Assembly (NCBI GenBank): GCA_022792975.1
Contig: JAAWCC010000155.1
Span: 1-14,159 of the forward strand
Reading direction: 5' to 3'
Length of the DNA: 14,159 bases
DNA from: Clostridia bacterium
GTDB taxonomy: Bacteria > Bacillota_A > Clostridia > TANB77 > CAG-508
Position 1 is the stretch's first letter. The number at the start of each line of letters is the position of its first letter. Shown here in pieces: positions 1-9,706 of the stretch. Made by a program: the position numbers and the translations under genes. The notes under the pieces are model-generated. The model made no database searches and was not told where the DNA came from. It saw only the letters and a program-made list of their open reading frames with translations.

Positions 1-1
1 A

Positions 2-184
2 ATCCAATTAATGTATTATCCTGGCTTAATAGATTGCGTTGATCTGGCTCATAGAGCTAAATTTGAACTTTGCGGAACATATAACAACAAAAGACAGGAG
101 CTTCCTAAATTATGTGCAGATCCTTTTACATTTTGTACTGAATTCTGGAAGGACCTTAGGTGGTACGAGAGTATCAGGAATTAA
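2..184 (+). CDS. 3' end of an unidentified protein (partial)
   Basis: An open frame enters from the left edge and runs 60 codons to TAA at 182-184. The visible C-terminus is rich in aromatic residues and cysteine (motifs MYYPGLIDC, FELCGTYNN, FTFCTEFWKDLRWYES). I do not recognise the family. Codon use is richer in C- and G-ending codons (TGC, CTG, AAC, TTC) than in the genes that follow, so it may have a different history. A strong hairpin follows about 20 bases after the stop, which supports a real gene end. A CGG triplet here lies out of frame (TGC GGA) and does not disturb reading. Confidence 0.5.
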   Translation: MQLMYYPGLIDCVDLAHRAKFELCGTYNNKRQELPKLCADPFTFCTEFWKDLRWYESIRN

Positions 185-204
185 ATGTGAACTTTTAATG
201 CTTT

Positions 205-247
205 AAGCTGGGGTAGAGGCGAATTTTATTTGCTTCTACCCCAGCTT
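205..247 (+). terminator. Intrinsic terminator-like hairpin
   Basis: Arms 205-220 and 232-247 pair over 16 positions with one G-T wobble, around an 11-base loop. The following T tract is short (TTTATAAATAA), so termination strength is uncertain. It would end the partial upstream gene. Confidence 0.65.
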
Positions 248-300
248 TATAAATAATTAATTGAAAATAACAACAAAATTTATGCTTTTGTAAAAAATAA

Positions 301-329
301 TAGACTAGTAGGAAAATTTATGGTATAAT
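301..329 (+). promoter_or_regulatory. Sigma-A type promoter for the 568-residue protein gene
   Basis: A perfect -10 TATAAT at 324-329 carries an extended -10 TG at 321-322. TAGACT at 301-306 matches TTGACA at four of six positions, with a 17-base spacer. The start codon is 31 bases beyond the -10, preceded by GAGGAGG. Confidence 0.65.
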
Positions 330-359
330 CTAAAATATCAAATACAGAGGAGGAAGGAA

Positions 360-2066
360 ATGAAAGGGAAAAAAGTTTTAATTGCTTCAATTATAATTGT
401 ACTTATTTTAATTTTGGGAATAGGTGGAGTTGCTTTCGCTTATATGACTACTGACTTTTTAAAAACTGATGAGCAATTATTTTATAAATATATGGCAAAA
501 ATAGGAGAAGATTTAAAGGGGTTTAGCAGTGAAGAATTAGAAGATTATTTAGAAAAAACACAAAATACACCTTATGAAAATGATAGTAAATTAACTGTAA
601 ATGTGGAAATGCCATCAAATTCGCTAGATGGATTTGACGATAACTATTGGAATATAGTAAATGGTATGAATATTACTTTTAAAGGTAAAATGGATAATAA
701 AAGTAAAAGAGCAGAACAGAATATAAGTATAAATTATTCTGATACAGTTGCTTTTCCAATAAGTTATAAGAGAAATGGAGACCTTTATGCTGCAACCTCT
801 AGTTTGATTTTGAAAACATATTTAGCAGTTAAAAATGAAAATTTAGACAAGCTTTATGATAATATAGATGATAGTCTAATAAAAAAGAATGTACCTAATA
901 AAATAGATACAGATTCATTAAGTGTAAGCCCAAAGGCTTTGAGAGAAGAAATGAAAAAGTTTATAGATATATTAAAAAATGATATATCTGATAAAAACTT
1001 TTCTAAGGTAGATGATAATAGTTTTGCATTAACTTTAAATGAGCAGGAAGCTATAACTATTTTAACAAAAATACTAGAAGAACTTAAAAATAGCAATTTG
1101 TTGAAGGAAAATACAAAAACGCAGTTAGAGGGGATATTAGAGAACACAAAAACTGTAAATGCTTCAACAGAGGAGTTTTTAAAAGTAATTGTAAGAAAGA
1201 ATGGAGCTGTTACACTTAATATTGAGGGACAAGAAGTTATGAAGGTCCAAGTAAAATCTGAAGAAATAGTAATTAAAATAAAAGAAGATAAAGATATAGA
1301 TATAACAATTAATGCAAAGAAGACAGGAGCAATAGATGATTTGGGTTATATAGTTGATTGTATGATTATTAATGAAGATAGAATTATGAATATAGGATTT
1401 GTAGCTCAATATGCAGGGATAACATCACAAGAAGCGAGAGAAAGATATAAAATTGGATTTAAAGTCGAGGAAAATGAGCAAGCAATAGGATATCAATATA
1501 CCTTTGATACTAAAAAGAATTTCTCAGGGGTAATAAACATAGAGCCACTAAAAGAGGCAGATGCATTTGTAATAAATACAGCTAATAAAGAGTATTTGAA
1601 TACACTGTTTGAAGCAATAGGTAAGGTATTTAAAGCAGTAAATGCAAGTCAAATGAAGGAACTGGGAGTAAAGGAAGAGCAAAATCCCTTAATATATGCA
1701 ACGCCAGTTGGTTATACGCTATATGTGTTTAATCAAGCAATTAACGATTCTTTAGGCAAAATAACAAATGTAGATACATTAAGCTTCAATGAAAAATTTG
1801 ATGTGTATCAAGGAAACCAAGTAGGAATGAATGTCCAAATGTTAATTGCAACTGTTATTGGAAACAATTATGACAAGACCGAAAATCCAGCTAATGATAT
1901 AAATGCAGTTAATTCAAGAAAAGAACATAAAGTTAGTGTAAATGGGATGATAGGAAAAGAAGAATTGCAAGAATATGCAAATAAAATAGAAATTACAAAG
2001 CAATATAATATAACAATGGAAAAAGATTCAGAAGGATATATTAATTCAATCAAGATTTCAGAGTAG
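360..2066 (+). CDS. Membrane-anchored extracytoplasmic protein, unknown function
   Basis: 568 residues. The N-terminus has a short basic stretch (MKGKK) and one hydrophobic helix at about residues 6-28, with no lipobox cysteine, so it reads as an uncleaved signal anchor. The rest is a large, charged, Lys/Glu/Asn-rich domain expected outside the membrane. It resembles long single-pass proteins found next to housekeeping genes in clostridia, possibly of the DUF6583 type, but I cannot confirm a family. The start at 360 follows GAGGAGGAAGG at good spacing. The gene has its own promoter and a terminator just past the stop, so it is probably monocistronic. It contains no CGG triplet and reads through without a break. 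Confidence 0.85.
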   Translation: MKGKKVLIASIIIVLILILGIGGVAFAYMTTDFLKTDEQLFYKYMAKIGEDLKGFSSEELEDYLEKTQNTPYENDSKLTVNVEMPSNSLDGFDDNYWNIVNGMNITFKGKMDNKSKRAEQNISINYSDTVAFPISYKRNGDLYAATSSLILKTYLAVKNENLDKLYDNIDDSLIKKNVPNKIDTDSLSVSPKALREEMKKFIDILKNDISDKNFSKVDDNSFALTLNEQEAITILTKILEELKNSNLLKENTKTQLEGILENTKTVNASTEEFLKVIVRKNGAVTLNIEGQEVMKVQVKSEEIVIKIKEDKDIDITINAKKTGAIDDLGYIVDCMIINEDRIMNIGFVAQYAGITSQEARERYKIGFKVEENEQAIGYQYTFDTKKNFSGVINIEPLKEADAFVINTANKEYLNTLFEAIGKVFKAVNASQMKELGVKEEQNPLIYATPVGYTLYVFNQAINDSLGKITNVDTLSFNEKFDVYQGNQVGMNVQMLIATVIGNNYDKTENPANDINAVNSRKEHKVSVNGMIGKEELQEYANKIEITKQYNITMEKDSEGYINSIKISE

Positions 2067-2072
2067 GTATTT

Positions 2073-2097
2073 AGAGAGGAAGGCTTTCCTCTCTTTT
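2073..2097 (+). terminator. Intrinsic terminator
   Basis: Perfect 9-bp stem (AGAGAGGAA / TTCCTCTCT) with a GGCT loop followed by TTT. It lies 7 bases after the stop of the 568-residue protein gene. Confidence 0.8.
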
Positions 2098-2121
2098 AAC
2101 CAATATATAGGAGTAGTAAGG

Positions 2122-2581
2122 ATGAAATATTATAGAGTAATACTAATTATATTGATTATTATTTGGATGGCTGTCATATTTAGATTTTCACATCAGCCTG
2201 GTGGTAAATCACAAGGTACGAGCTCGTCTGTAACTAAGTTTATTGTAAAAATATTTTATGGAGAAAGTAAAGAAGCAGAGGATAAGGTAAAAAGACTAGA
2301 CCCAATAATTAGAAAGCTTGCACATTATACTGTTTATATTATTCGGAGGAATACTTATTGCAGGGGTTTTATTTACCTTTGATATGGATTTAAGAAAAAA
2401 AATATTGATTAGTCAAATTATAGGAAGTATTTATGCTATACTTGACGAATTTCATCAATATTTTATTCCTCGGCAGAAGTGCTAGGCTCTTTGATATAGG
2501 TATTGATTCATTTCGGAATATTTACTCGGGATAATTTTCATGTTGATTTTAGTAAAATGTTGTAGTATAATAAAAAGATAA
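2122..2581 (+). CDS. VanZ-like membrane protein, read through four CGGN recoding sites
   Basis: VanZ-family proteins are small integral membrane proteins; the founding member gives low-level teicoplanin resistance, while most chromosomal members have no assigned role. Conceptual translation skipping one C at 2344, 2471, 2514 and 2527 gives 151 residues, the normal size. Family features appear in order: N-terminal helix (about 5-21), FRFSHQPG, RKLAHYTVYIIGG (66-76), then DEFHQYFIPGRSARLFDIG and DSFGIFTG. Three restored glycines (117, 131, 135) fall in the conserved PGR and D..G...G motifs, so the shifts are not random damage. Read in the initial frame only, it would stop at 2382 after 86 residues. 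The start is at 2122 after a GGAG site. The thrS promoter overlaps its 3' end. Confidence 0.85.
2344..2347 (+). other. CGGA recoding site, Gly75 of VanZ-like protein
   Basis: Codon before is ATT (Ile). Skipping C2344 gives Gly-Gly-Ile-Leu. Without the shift, translation stops at 2380-2382. Confidence 0.85.
2471..2474 (+). other. CGGC recoding site, Gly117 of VanZ-like protein
   Basis: Codon before is CCT (Pro). Skipping C2471 restores the conserved Pro-Gly-Arg of the VanZ family. Unshifted reading stops at 2483-2485. Confidence 0.88.
2514..2517 (+). other. CGGA recoding site, Gly131 of VanZ-like protein
   Basis: Codon before is TTT (Phe). Skipping C2514 gives IDSFG, the conserved Asp...Gly segment. 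Unshifted reading stops at 2532-2534. Confidence 0.87.
2527..2530 (+). other. CGGG recoding site, Gly135 of VanZ-like protein
   Basis: Codon before is ACT (Thr). Skipping C2527 gives GIFTG and a last hydrophobic helix ending at TAA 2579-2581. Unshifted reading stops at 2563-2565. It is the only GGG case. Confidence 0.83.
2543..2571 (+). promoter_or_regulatory. Probable thrS promoter
   Basis: TTGATT at 2543-2548 (four of six to the -35 consensus), a 17-base spacer and a perfect TATAAT at 2566-2571. It lies inside the last codons of the vanZ-like gene, 33 bases before the thrS start. There is no room for a T-box leader, which is common on aminoacyl-tRNA synthetase genes in this phylum. Confidence 0.55.
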
Positions 2582-2603
2582 TATATGAAAGGGGTATTTA
2601 GTT

Positions 2604-4538
2604 ATGATTAATGTGATTTTAAAAGATGGAAGCAAAAAAGAAATTCCAGAAGGCTCGTCTGCTTTAGACTTAGCAAGAGATATAAGTGAAGGGTTAGCAA
2701 GAAATATGACAGCAGTATTAGTGGATGGAAAAGTTAGAGATTTAAGATGTACTTTAGAAGAAGGAAATAATGTAGAAATTCTTACATTTGATAATAGCTT
2801 AGATGGAAAGAAGGCATATTGGCACACAAGCTCACATATTATGGCTCAGGCTGTGAAAAGATTATTCAAGGATGTAAAGCTTGCAATAGGACCTTCAATT
2901 GATACTGGTTTCTATTATGATTTTGATACAGATACCCCATTTACCGACGAAGATAAGATAAAAATTGAAGAAGAAATGAACAAAATAATAAAAGAAGATT
3001 TGAAAATTGAAAAATTTGTACTTCCTAGAAAAGAAGCAATTGAACTTATGAAAAAGTTGGGAGAAAGTTATAAGGTAGAGTTAATTGAAGATTTACCAGA
3101 GGAGGAGGAAATTTCTTTTTATAAACAAGGAGAATTTACAGACCTTTGTGCAGGACCTCACTTAGAAAGCACTGGAAAAGTTAAGAGGGTTAAAATATTA
3201 TCTTCTTCAGGTGCATATTGGAGAGGCAGCGAAAAAAATAAAATGCTTCAAAGAATATATGCCATATCTTTCCCTAAACAGAGTGAACTAGAAGAATATT
3301 TGCAAGCATTAGAGGAGGCAAAACAAAGAGACCATAGGAAAATTGGCAAGGAATTAGAATTATTTATGACTCACCCACTTGTTGGCTCAGGACTCCCTAT
3401 GTATTTACCAAATGGTGCTGTTGTTAGAAGATTGCTTGAAAGATATATTCAAGATAAGGAAGTAAAACTTGGATATAAGCATGTTTATACACCTTCAATG
3501 GCAAATGTTGATTTATATAAAACAAGTGGACACTGGGATCATTATAAAGAGGATATGTTCCCAGTAATGAAAATCGATCAAGAAGAGTTAGTATTAAGAC
3601 CAATGAACTGTCCACATCATATGCTCATATATAAAAATAAAATGCATTCATATAGAGAACTTCCAATTAGAATTGGAGAGCTTGCTCATGATTTTAGATT
3701 TGAAGATAGTGGAAATGTTTGTGGACTTGAAAGAGTTCGTGAAATGTGTCAAAATGACGCACACCTTTTTGTAAGACCTGACCAAATAAAAGAAGAGTTT
3801 AAAAAGGTGGTTGATCTTATACTTTCAGTTTACGAGGATTTTGGATTTGAAAATTATTCTTTTAGACTTTCTTTAAGAGATAAAGACAATAAAGAGAAAT
3901 ACTTTGATGATGATGAAATGTGGGAGCTTGCAGAGACACAGCTTCGTGCAATACTTCAAGAGTCAGGCTTAAACTTCTATGAAGCAGAGGGAGAAGCAGC
4001 CTTCTATGGACCAAAACTAGATGTTCAAATAAAAACGGCAATTGGGCATGATGTAACCATTTCTACTTGTCAATTAGATTTCTTATTGCCACAAAGATTT
4101 GAACTAGAATATATTGGAGAAGATGGAGCAGCACATAGACCTGTTGTAATCCATAGAGCAATACTTGGTACTTTTGATAGATTTTTATCATTCTTGATAG
4201 AAGAAACCAAAGGAGCTTTCCCAATGTGGCTTTCTCCACTTCAAGTTAAATTGCTTCCAATATCTGATAATCAAATTGAGTATTGCAAGGAGGTACAAGA
4301 AAAATTACTTGAAAAGGATATAAGAGTTGAAATTGATGAAAGAAATGAGAAAATAGGATATAAGATAAGAGAAGCACAAATGCAGAAGGTTCCATATATG
4401 TTAGTTATTGGAGAAAAAGAAGTTGAGAGTGGAGCAGTGGGAGTTCGTTCTAGAAAACAAGGAGATATTGGACAAATAAAAGTGGACGAATTTGTAGAAA
4501 AAGTTACAAATGAAATTAGAAATTTTGAAAGAGATTAA
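2604..4538 (+). CDS. thrS: Threonyl-tRNA synthetase
   Basis: Class II synthetase charging tRNA-Thr in the cytoplasm. 644 residues, a normal full length. Domains in order: TGS domain (1-62); editing domain with the HxxxH motif at His74/His78 and the later CAGPHLEST segment; catalytic core with PMNCPHH, where Cys336 is the expected first zinc ligand, then GLERVREMCQNDAH and HRAILGTFDRF; C-terminal anticodon-binding domain (about 540-640) with EIDERNEKIGYKIRE. The start follows AAAGGGG. The gene contains 38 glycine codons and not one is preceded by an extra C, in contrast to its neighbours. Its only CGG triplet is out of frame (ACG GCA near 4034). The stop lies 16 bases before the rpiB start, suggesting co-transcription. 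Confidence 0.97.
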   Translation: MINVILKDGSKKEIPEGSSALDLARDISEGLARNMTAVLVDGKVRDLRCTLEEGNNVEILTFDNSLDGKKAYWHTSSHIMAQAVKRLFKDVKLAIGPSIDTGFYYDFDTDTPFTDEDKIKIEEEMNKIIKEDLKIEKFVLPRKEAIELMKKLGESYKVELIEDLPEEEEISFYKQGEFTDLCAGPHLESTGKVKRVKILSSSGAYWRGSEKNKMLQRIYAISFPKQSELEEYLQALEEAKQRDHRKIGKELELFMTHPLVGSGLPMYLPNGAVVRRLLERYIQDKEVKLGYKHVYTPSMANVDLYKTSGHWDHYKEDMFPVMKIDQEELVLRPMNCPHHMLIYKNKMHSYRELPIRIGELAHDFRFEDSGNVCGLERVREMCQNDAHLFVRPDQIKEEFKKVVDLILSVYEDFGFENYSFRLSLRDKDNKEKYFDDDEMWELAETQLRAILQESGLNFYEAEGEAAFYGPKLDVQIKTAIGHDVTISTCQLDFLLPQRFELEYIGEDGAAHRPVVIHRAILGTFDRFLSFLIEETKGAFPMWLSPLQVKLLPISDNQIEYCKEVQEKLLEKDIRVEIDERNEKIGYKIREAQMQKVPYMLVIGEKEVESGAVGVRSRKQGDIGQIKVDEFVEKVTNEIRNFERD

Positions 4539-4554
4539 AAATGGAGGAAAAGAT

Positions 4555-5001
4555 ATGATAGTAATAGGAGCAGATCATGGAGGCTTCAAATTAAAAGAGG
4601 AGATAAAGAAATACTTAGAGGAAAAAGGAATAAAATATGAAGATAAGGGAGCATATTCAGAGGATAGTGTTAATTATCCTGAAATTGCAAAAGAGGTTGC
4701 AGGTGCGGTTTCAAATAAAAAAGCTGATATGGGTATATTGATTTGCAGATCAGGAATAGGAATGTCTATGTGTGCAAATAAGTTTAAGGATGTTAGATGT
4801 GCACTCTGCTATGAAGAACAAACAGCGAAATTTTCAAGAATGCATAATAATGCAAATATGTTAGCCTTAGGTGCGGATTATATTTCTGTAAATGATGCAA
4901 TTTGCATTTTGAGACAATTTTTGGCAACAGAATTTGAAGGTGGAAGACATGAAATGAGAGTTAATTTGATTAGTGATATTGAAAAAGAAAATATGAAATA
5001 A
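4555..5001 (+). CDS. rpiB: Ribose-5-phosphate isomerase B / sugar-phosphate isomerase of the RpiB-LacAB family
   Basis: Interconverts ribose 5-phosphate and ribulose 5-phosphate in the pentose phosphate pathway. 148 residues, matching the family's roughly 150. The N-terminus MIVIGADHGGFKLKEEI carries the DHGG motif; the active-site loop reads CRSGIGMSMCANK, with the catalytic cysteine followed by RS where GT is commoner. HNNANMLALGADYI and the C-terminal helix are typical. The start at 4555 is preferred over an upstream in-frame ATG at 4510 because GGAGG at 4543-4547 is correctly placed and the family starts here. Two CGG triplets lie out of frame (GCG GTT, GCG GAT) and are read normally. A paralogous specificity (allose or galactose 6-phosphate) cannot be excluded. 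Confidence 0.92.
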   Translation: MIVIGADHGGFKLKEEIKKYLEEKGIKYEDKGAYSEDSVNYPEIAKEVAGAVSNKKADMGILICRSGIGMSMCANKFKDVRCALCYEEQTAKFSRMHNNANMLALGADYISVNDAICILRQFLATEFEGGRHEMRVNLISDIEKENMK

Positions 5002-5027
5002 AGTTAAGCTTCCAATATACTAATTTT

Positions 5028-5055
5028 TTGTGAACTCAATTTTAAAAAGTATAAA
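5028..5055 (+). promoter_or_regulatory. Possible trpS promoter
   Basis: TTGTGA at 5028-5033 and TATAAA at 5050-5055 with a 16-base spacer. No terminator separates rpiB from trpS, so read-through is also possible. No T-box is seen. Confidence 0.4.
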
Positions 5056-5069
5056 TGGAGTGATGTGTA

Positions 5070-6067
5070 ATGAGTAAAAAGGTCATTTTAAGTGGTATTC
5101 AGTCTACTCGGCAATTTAACTTTAGGAAATTATTTAGGTGCAATAAAGAATTGGAGAGTTATGCAAGAGGAATATGATTGCAACTATATGATAGCTAATT
5201 TGCATACTTTAACTATTAGAAATAATCCAGAAGCTTTAAGAAGGAACACTTTAAACCTTTTAGCTTTATATATTGCTAGTCGGAATAGAGCCTGAAAAAA
5301 GTAATATATTTATTCAAAGTCAAGTATCTTCACATACTGAGCTCGCATGGGTTTTAAATTGTTATACATATGTAGGTGAACTTTCAAGAATGACACAATT
5401 TAAGGATAAATCTGCGAAACATGCAGATAATATTAATAGTGGACTTTTTACATATCCTGTACTTATGGCAGCAGATATACTTTTATATCAAGCAGATTTA
5501 GTACCTGTTGGAGAAGACCAAATGCAGCATTTGGAAATAACACGTGATATAGCTACAAGATTCAATAACATTTATGGTGAGACCTTTAAAATTCCAGAAG
5601 GTTATATGCCTAAACTTGGTGCACGCATTATGGGGCTTCAAAATCCAACTAGCAAAATGAGCAAAAGTAGTGATATAGAAAATGATAGTGTATTTTTAAA
5701 TGATGAGCCTGAGGTTATTCTTAAAAAATTCAAAAAGGCTGTTACAGATTCTGAAAATATTGTTAGATTTGATAAAGAGAGTAAACCAGGTATAAGTAAC
5801 TTAATGTCGATATATAGCATTATTACAGGGAAAACAGCAGCAGATATAGAAAAGGATTTTGAAGGAAAAGGATATGGAGACTTTAAAAAAGCTGTTGCAG
5901 AGAGTGTAATAGAAGAATTAAAGCCATTGCAAGCAAAATATAAAGAATTAATAGAAAATCCAGATTACCTAGAGAGTATATATAAAAAAGGTGCAGAGAG
6001 GGCATACAAAATAGCACATAAAACTTTGGAAGATGTATATAAAAAGATAGGTATGATTTGGTATTAA
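5070..6067 (+). CDS. trpS: Tryptophanyl-tRNA synthetase, read through two CGGN recoding sites
   Basis: Class I synthetase charging tRNA-Trp. Skipping C5109 and C5281 gives 331 residues, the usual length for bacterial TrpRS. Start ATG at 5070 follows GGAG. Motifs: SGIQSTGNLTLGNYLGA (8-24, HIGH-equivalent TLGN), GELSRMTQFKDKS (102-114), GEDQMQHLE (147-155) and KMSKS (195-199). Both restored glycines are in conserved places: Gly14 in the nucleotide-binding signature and Gly71 in IASGIEPEKS. Read only in the initial frame it would stop at 5177 after 35 residues. No second trpS is visible in the window, and TrpRS is normally indispensable, so a functional product is expected. obg follows 32 bases downstream. 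Confidence 0.92.
5109..5112 (+). other. CGGC recoding site, Gly14 of TrpRS
   Basis: Codon before is ACT (Thr). Skipping C5109 restores the STGNLTLGNY signature. Unshifted reading stops at 5175-5177. Confidence 0.9.
5281..5284 (+). other. CGGA recoding site, Gly71 of TrpRS
   Basis: Codon before is AGT (Ser). Skipping C5281 gives IASGIEPEKS. Unshifted reading reaches TGA at 5293-5295 after four codons. Confidence 0.9.
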
Positions 6068-6099
6068 AAAAGCTAAATTATAGCTAGAGAGGAATTTTA

Positions 6100-7381
<1,282 letters not shown>

Positions 7382-7394
7382 TATGATACTAGAG

Positions 7395-7439
7395 ATATTA
7401 AAATGGGAAAAAGGCATATACTTTTTCCCATTTTAATAT
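7395..7439. terminator. Bidirectional terminator between obg and uraA
   Basis: Perfect 19-bp inverted repeat (7395-7413 with 7421-7439) around a 7-base loop. The arms have A-rich and T-rich flanks on both sides, so it can end transcription of the two convergent genes. Confidence 0.85.
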
Positions 7440-7452
7440 ATAAATAACTTTT

Positions 7453-8791
7453 TTATGCTTTAATTTTTTCTTTATTCTCTTTACTTTGAGTATTTTCTTT
7501 AGAAAGTACTTCTTCCTTTTCGTTTGGTAAAAATAAATTTATCAAAATTCCTACAATTGCAGATAGGCTCATTCCAGAAATTGTTACTGAAAGGTCTCCT
7601 GATACTATTGAAATTGCTGCTCCACCTAGACCTAATACTAACATTGATGAAGCTACTATTACATTTTTTGTTTTATTAAAATCTACTTGGTTTTGAATTA
7701 ATACTTTTAATCCATTTACTGCTATGAAGCCATAAAGAAGTAATGAAACTCCTCCTAATACTGCATTTGGTATTGTTGAAACTAGAGCAGTAAACTTTCC
7801 TAAAAATCCTAAACAGATGGCAAAAATTGCGGCTAAGCCTATAACCCAAACAGATGCAACTTTTGTCATTCCTACAACGGATGTGTTTTCTCCATATGTA
7901 GTGTTTGCAGGGCCTCCTATAAGTCCAGCAACAAAGGTTGCAATACCATCGCCTAGTAATGTTTTTTCAAGCCCAGGGTCTTTTAATAAATCTTTTCCAA
8001 TTATATTACTAAGTGAAGTATGATCTCCAATATGCTCTGCCATTGTAACAAGCGCTATGGGAGCAATAGTGAGCAAAGCACCAAAGTTTGGAGTATAGTT
8101 TAAGAAAGGAATTGCAAATTGTGGAAGGCTAAAGAAAGTAGCATCAATAACAGGAGAGAAGTCTACTAATCCTAAAAGCACAGCAGATATATATCCTGTT
8201 ACAATTCCGAACTAAGAAAGGTATTATTTTTAAAAATCCTTTTCCTCTCACAGCAACAATAGCAGTTACTAAAAATGAAAGTGCTGCAACTAAAACTTCC
8301 TTCCAAGCGAATGCTTCTGATGCAAGTCCCATTTGAGAGATTGCAGAAGGTGCGAGACCTAAACCAATAATCATAATCATTGGCCCAATTACAATTGGTG
8401 GCAATAATTTATCTAGCCAATTCTTGCCAGCTAGTTTTATAATTAAAGAAAACACTATGTAGATAAGACCTACGACCATAATACCAGTCATAGCTCCTGA
8501 TAGACCTCCTTTTAAATACGTAGCGGCAAGAGGTGCAATGAAGGCGAAAGAACTGCCTAAATAAACTGGTGATTTTCCCTTGGTACATAGTATGTAAATT
8601 AAAGTACCTATACCAGATGCAACTAATGCAACAGGTATTGTAAGTACAGTTTCACCAGCCTGTGCATTTACTAAGATGGGTACTAGAATTGTAGCACCAA
8701 ACATAGCAAATACATGCTGAATAGCTAATATAATCCATTTAGCTATTGGTGGTTTTTCGTTTATACCTATGTTCATGTTAGTTTTTTCCAT
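7453..8791 (-). CDS. uraA: Uracil permease (NCS2 family), read through one CGGA recoding site
   Basis: Proton-linked uracil/xanthine-type permease of the cytoplasmic membrane. Skipping the C opposite G8209 gives 445 residues with about 12-14 hydrophobic segments, the normal size. The N-terminal signature QHVFAMFGATILVPILVNA and the later TIAPIALVTMAEHIGDH and ANTTYGENTSVVGMTKVAS segments are characteristic of the uracil branch of NCS2. Restored Gly195 lies in PFLVGIVTGY within a membrane helix. Unshifted reading stops at 8144 after 215 residues. The start ATG follows AGGAGG. A terminator-like hairpin in the leader suggests attenuation. The gene is convergent with obg and shares its terminator. 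Substrate specificity is inferred from family resemblance only. Confidence 0.9.
8206..8209 (-). other. CGGA recoding site, Gly195 of uracil permease
   Basis: Codon before is GTT (Val). On the minus strand the extra C is opposite G8209. It is the only in-frame CGG in the gene. Confidence 0.9.
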
Positions 8792-8836
8792 ATAAATTTC
8801 CTCCTAAATATTTTTTATTTGGGTATGAGAATATAT

Positions 8837-8864
8837 AAAAAAATCACTAATAAAAATTAGTGAT
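8837..8864 (-). terminator. Leader terminator (possible attenuator) of uraA
   Basis: Perfect 9-bp hairpin (ATCACTAAT / ATTAGTGAT, 4-base loop, 8843-8864) followed on the minus strand by a run of seven T. It lies about 45 bases upstream of the uraA start, so it could stop transcription before the gene. TTGACA precedes it on the minus strand near 8868-8873. I see no PyrR-site or purine-riboswitch consensus; the controlling factor is unknown. It could instead terminate another minus-strand transcript. Confidence 0.55.
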
Positions 8865-9039
8865 GACTGTCAAAAGAAAATGTAAAAATAAGCAATTTTT
8901 CTTTGCCTTTTTGCATTATATTAAGTTTTATTTTTTCTACAAAAAATCTCATTTTTTATACCCTAAAAAATAATACTATATTTTATAAAGAAATGCAAGT
9001 ATAATTTGAAAAAATATATACTTTTTGTTAGATTAATGC

Positions 9040-9045
9040 TATAAT
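9040..9045 (+). promoter_or_regulatory. -10 box for the zinc-ribbon/DUF2085 pair
   Basis: A perfect TATAAT lies 36 bases before the start codon at 9082; the -35 position holds only TATACT, a poor match. The 290-base gap 8792-9081 otherwise contains the uraA leader and AT-rich DNA. Confidence 0.4.
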
Positions 9046-9081
9046 TTATATATATTTGAAGATAGATGGAGGAAAATCATT

Positions 9082-9288
9082 ATGAAATGTCCAAAATGTG
9101 GTAGTCAAAGTATTTCAAGTGTGATAGACACTAAAACTAAAACAAAAGGGTTTGATGGTGGAAGTGCCTGCTGTGGATATTTATTATTTGGCTGGATTGG
9201 TATATTATGTGGATTATGCAATACAGGGGATACAACAACTACTACAAAAACGACTCATATATGTAATGATTGTGGAAATAGATTTTAA
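9082..9288 (+). CDS. Small zinc-ribbon protein
   Basis: 68 residues with a split zinc ribbon: CPKC at residues 3-6 and CNDC near the C-terminus. The middle holds a hydrophobic, Cys/Gly-rich stretch (SACCGYLLFGWIGILCGLC) that could form a membrane hairpin, then a run of threonines. Function unknown; similar small zinc-ribbon membrane proteins exist in Firmicutes. GGAGG is well placed before the ATG. Its TAA overlaps the ATG of the next gene (TAATG), which implies translational coupling. Confidence 0.8.
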   Translation: MKCPKCGSQSISSVIDTKTKTKGFDGGSACCGYLLFGWIGILCGLCNTGDTTTTTKTTHICNDCGNRF

Positions 9289-9650
9289 TGAAAAAAAGTA
9301 CTAAGATAAAGATATGGGCATTTTTAATGAGATTAGGAAGTAGGGGAGGATGCCACCAAAGGGAGGATAGAAGCTTTAAGATTAGAGGCTGGCAGTTTCC
9401 AGTGTGCAGTAGATGTACAGGAATATTAACAGGCCAAATATTAGGTGCTGTTTTATATTTTTGTAACATAAGAATTCCATTTTACTTAGATTTCGGATTT
9501 TTATTTATCATGTTTTTAGATTGGTTTATTCAATATAAGAAGCTAAAGCAATCAACAAATTTTAGAAGATTTTTGACAGGAAATTTAGCGGGAATAGCAC
9601 AAATGAGCATTATAGTAAAGGCTGTATTATTTATTTGGAGTTTTATATAA
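9288..9650 (+). CDS. DUF2085-family membrane protein
   Basis: 120 residues. The motif CHQREDRSF followed by [15 protein letters not shown] (residues about 22-50) is the DUF2085 signature of conserved Cys/His residues before membrane helices; helices follow at about 50-60, 65-80 and 103-119. Function is unknown for the family. The start overlaps the preceding stop by one base. Two CGG triplets are out of frame (TTC GGA, GCG GGA), and both glycines there are read normally without a shift. Confidence 0.85.
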   Translation: MKKSTKIKIWAFLMRLGSRGGCHQREDRSFKIRGWQFPVCSRCTGILTGQILGAVLYFCNIRIPFYLDFGFLFIMFLDWFIQYKKLKQSTNFRRFLTGNLAGIAQMSIIVKAVLFIWSFI

Positions 9651-9706
9651 AATCAATCACATTATGTTATTATAAATCATATAGTATCTTAAAGGAGAAG
9701 CTTGAT

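Noticed and set aside
2580..2603. T-box leader before thrS
   Set aside because: Only 22 bases separate the vanZ-like stop from thrS, too short for a T-box; no T-box motif was seen before trpS either.
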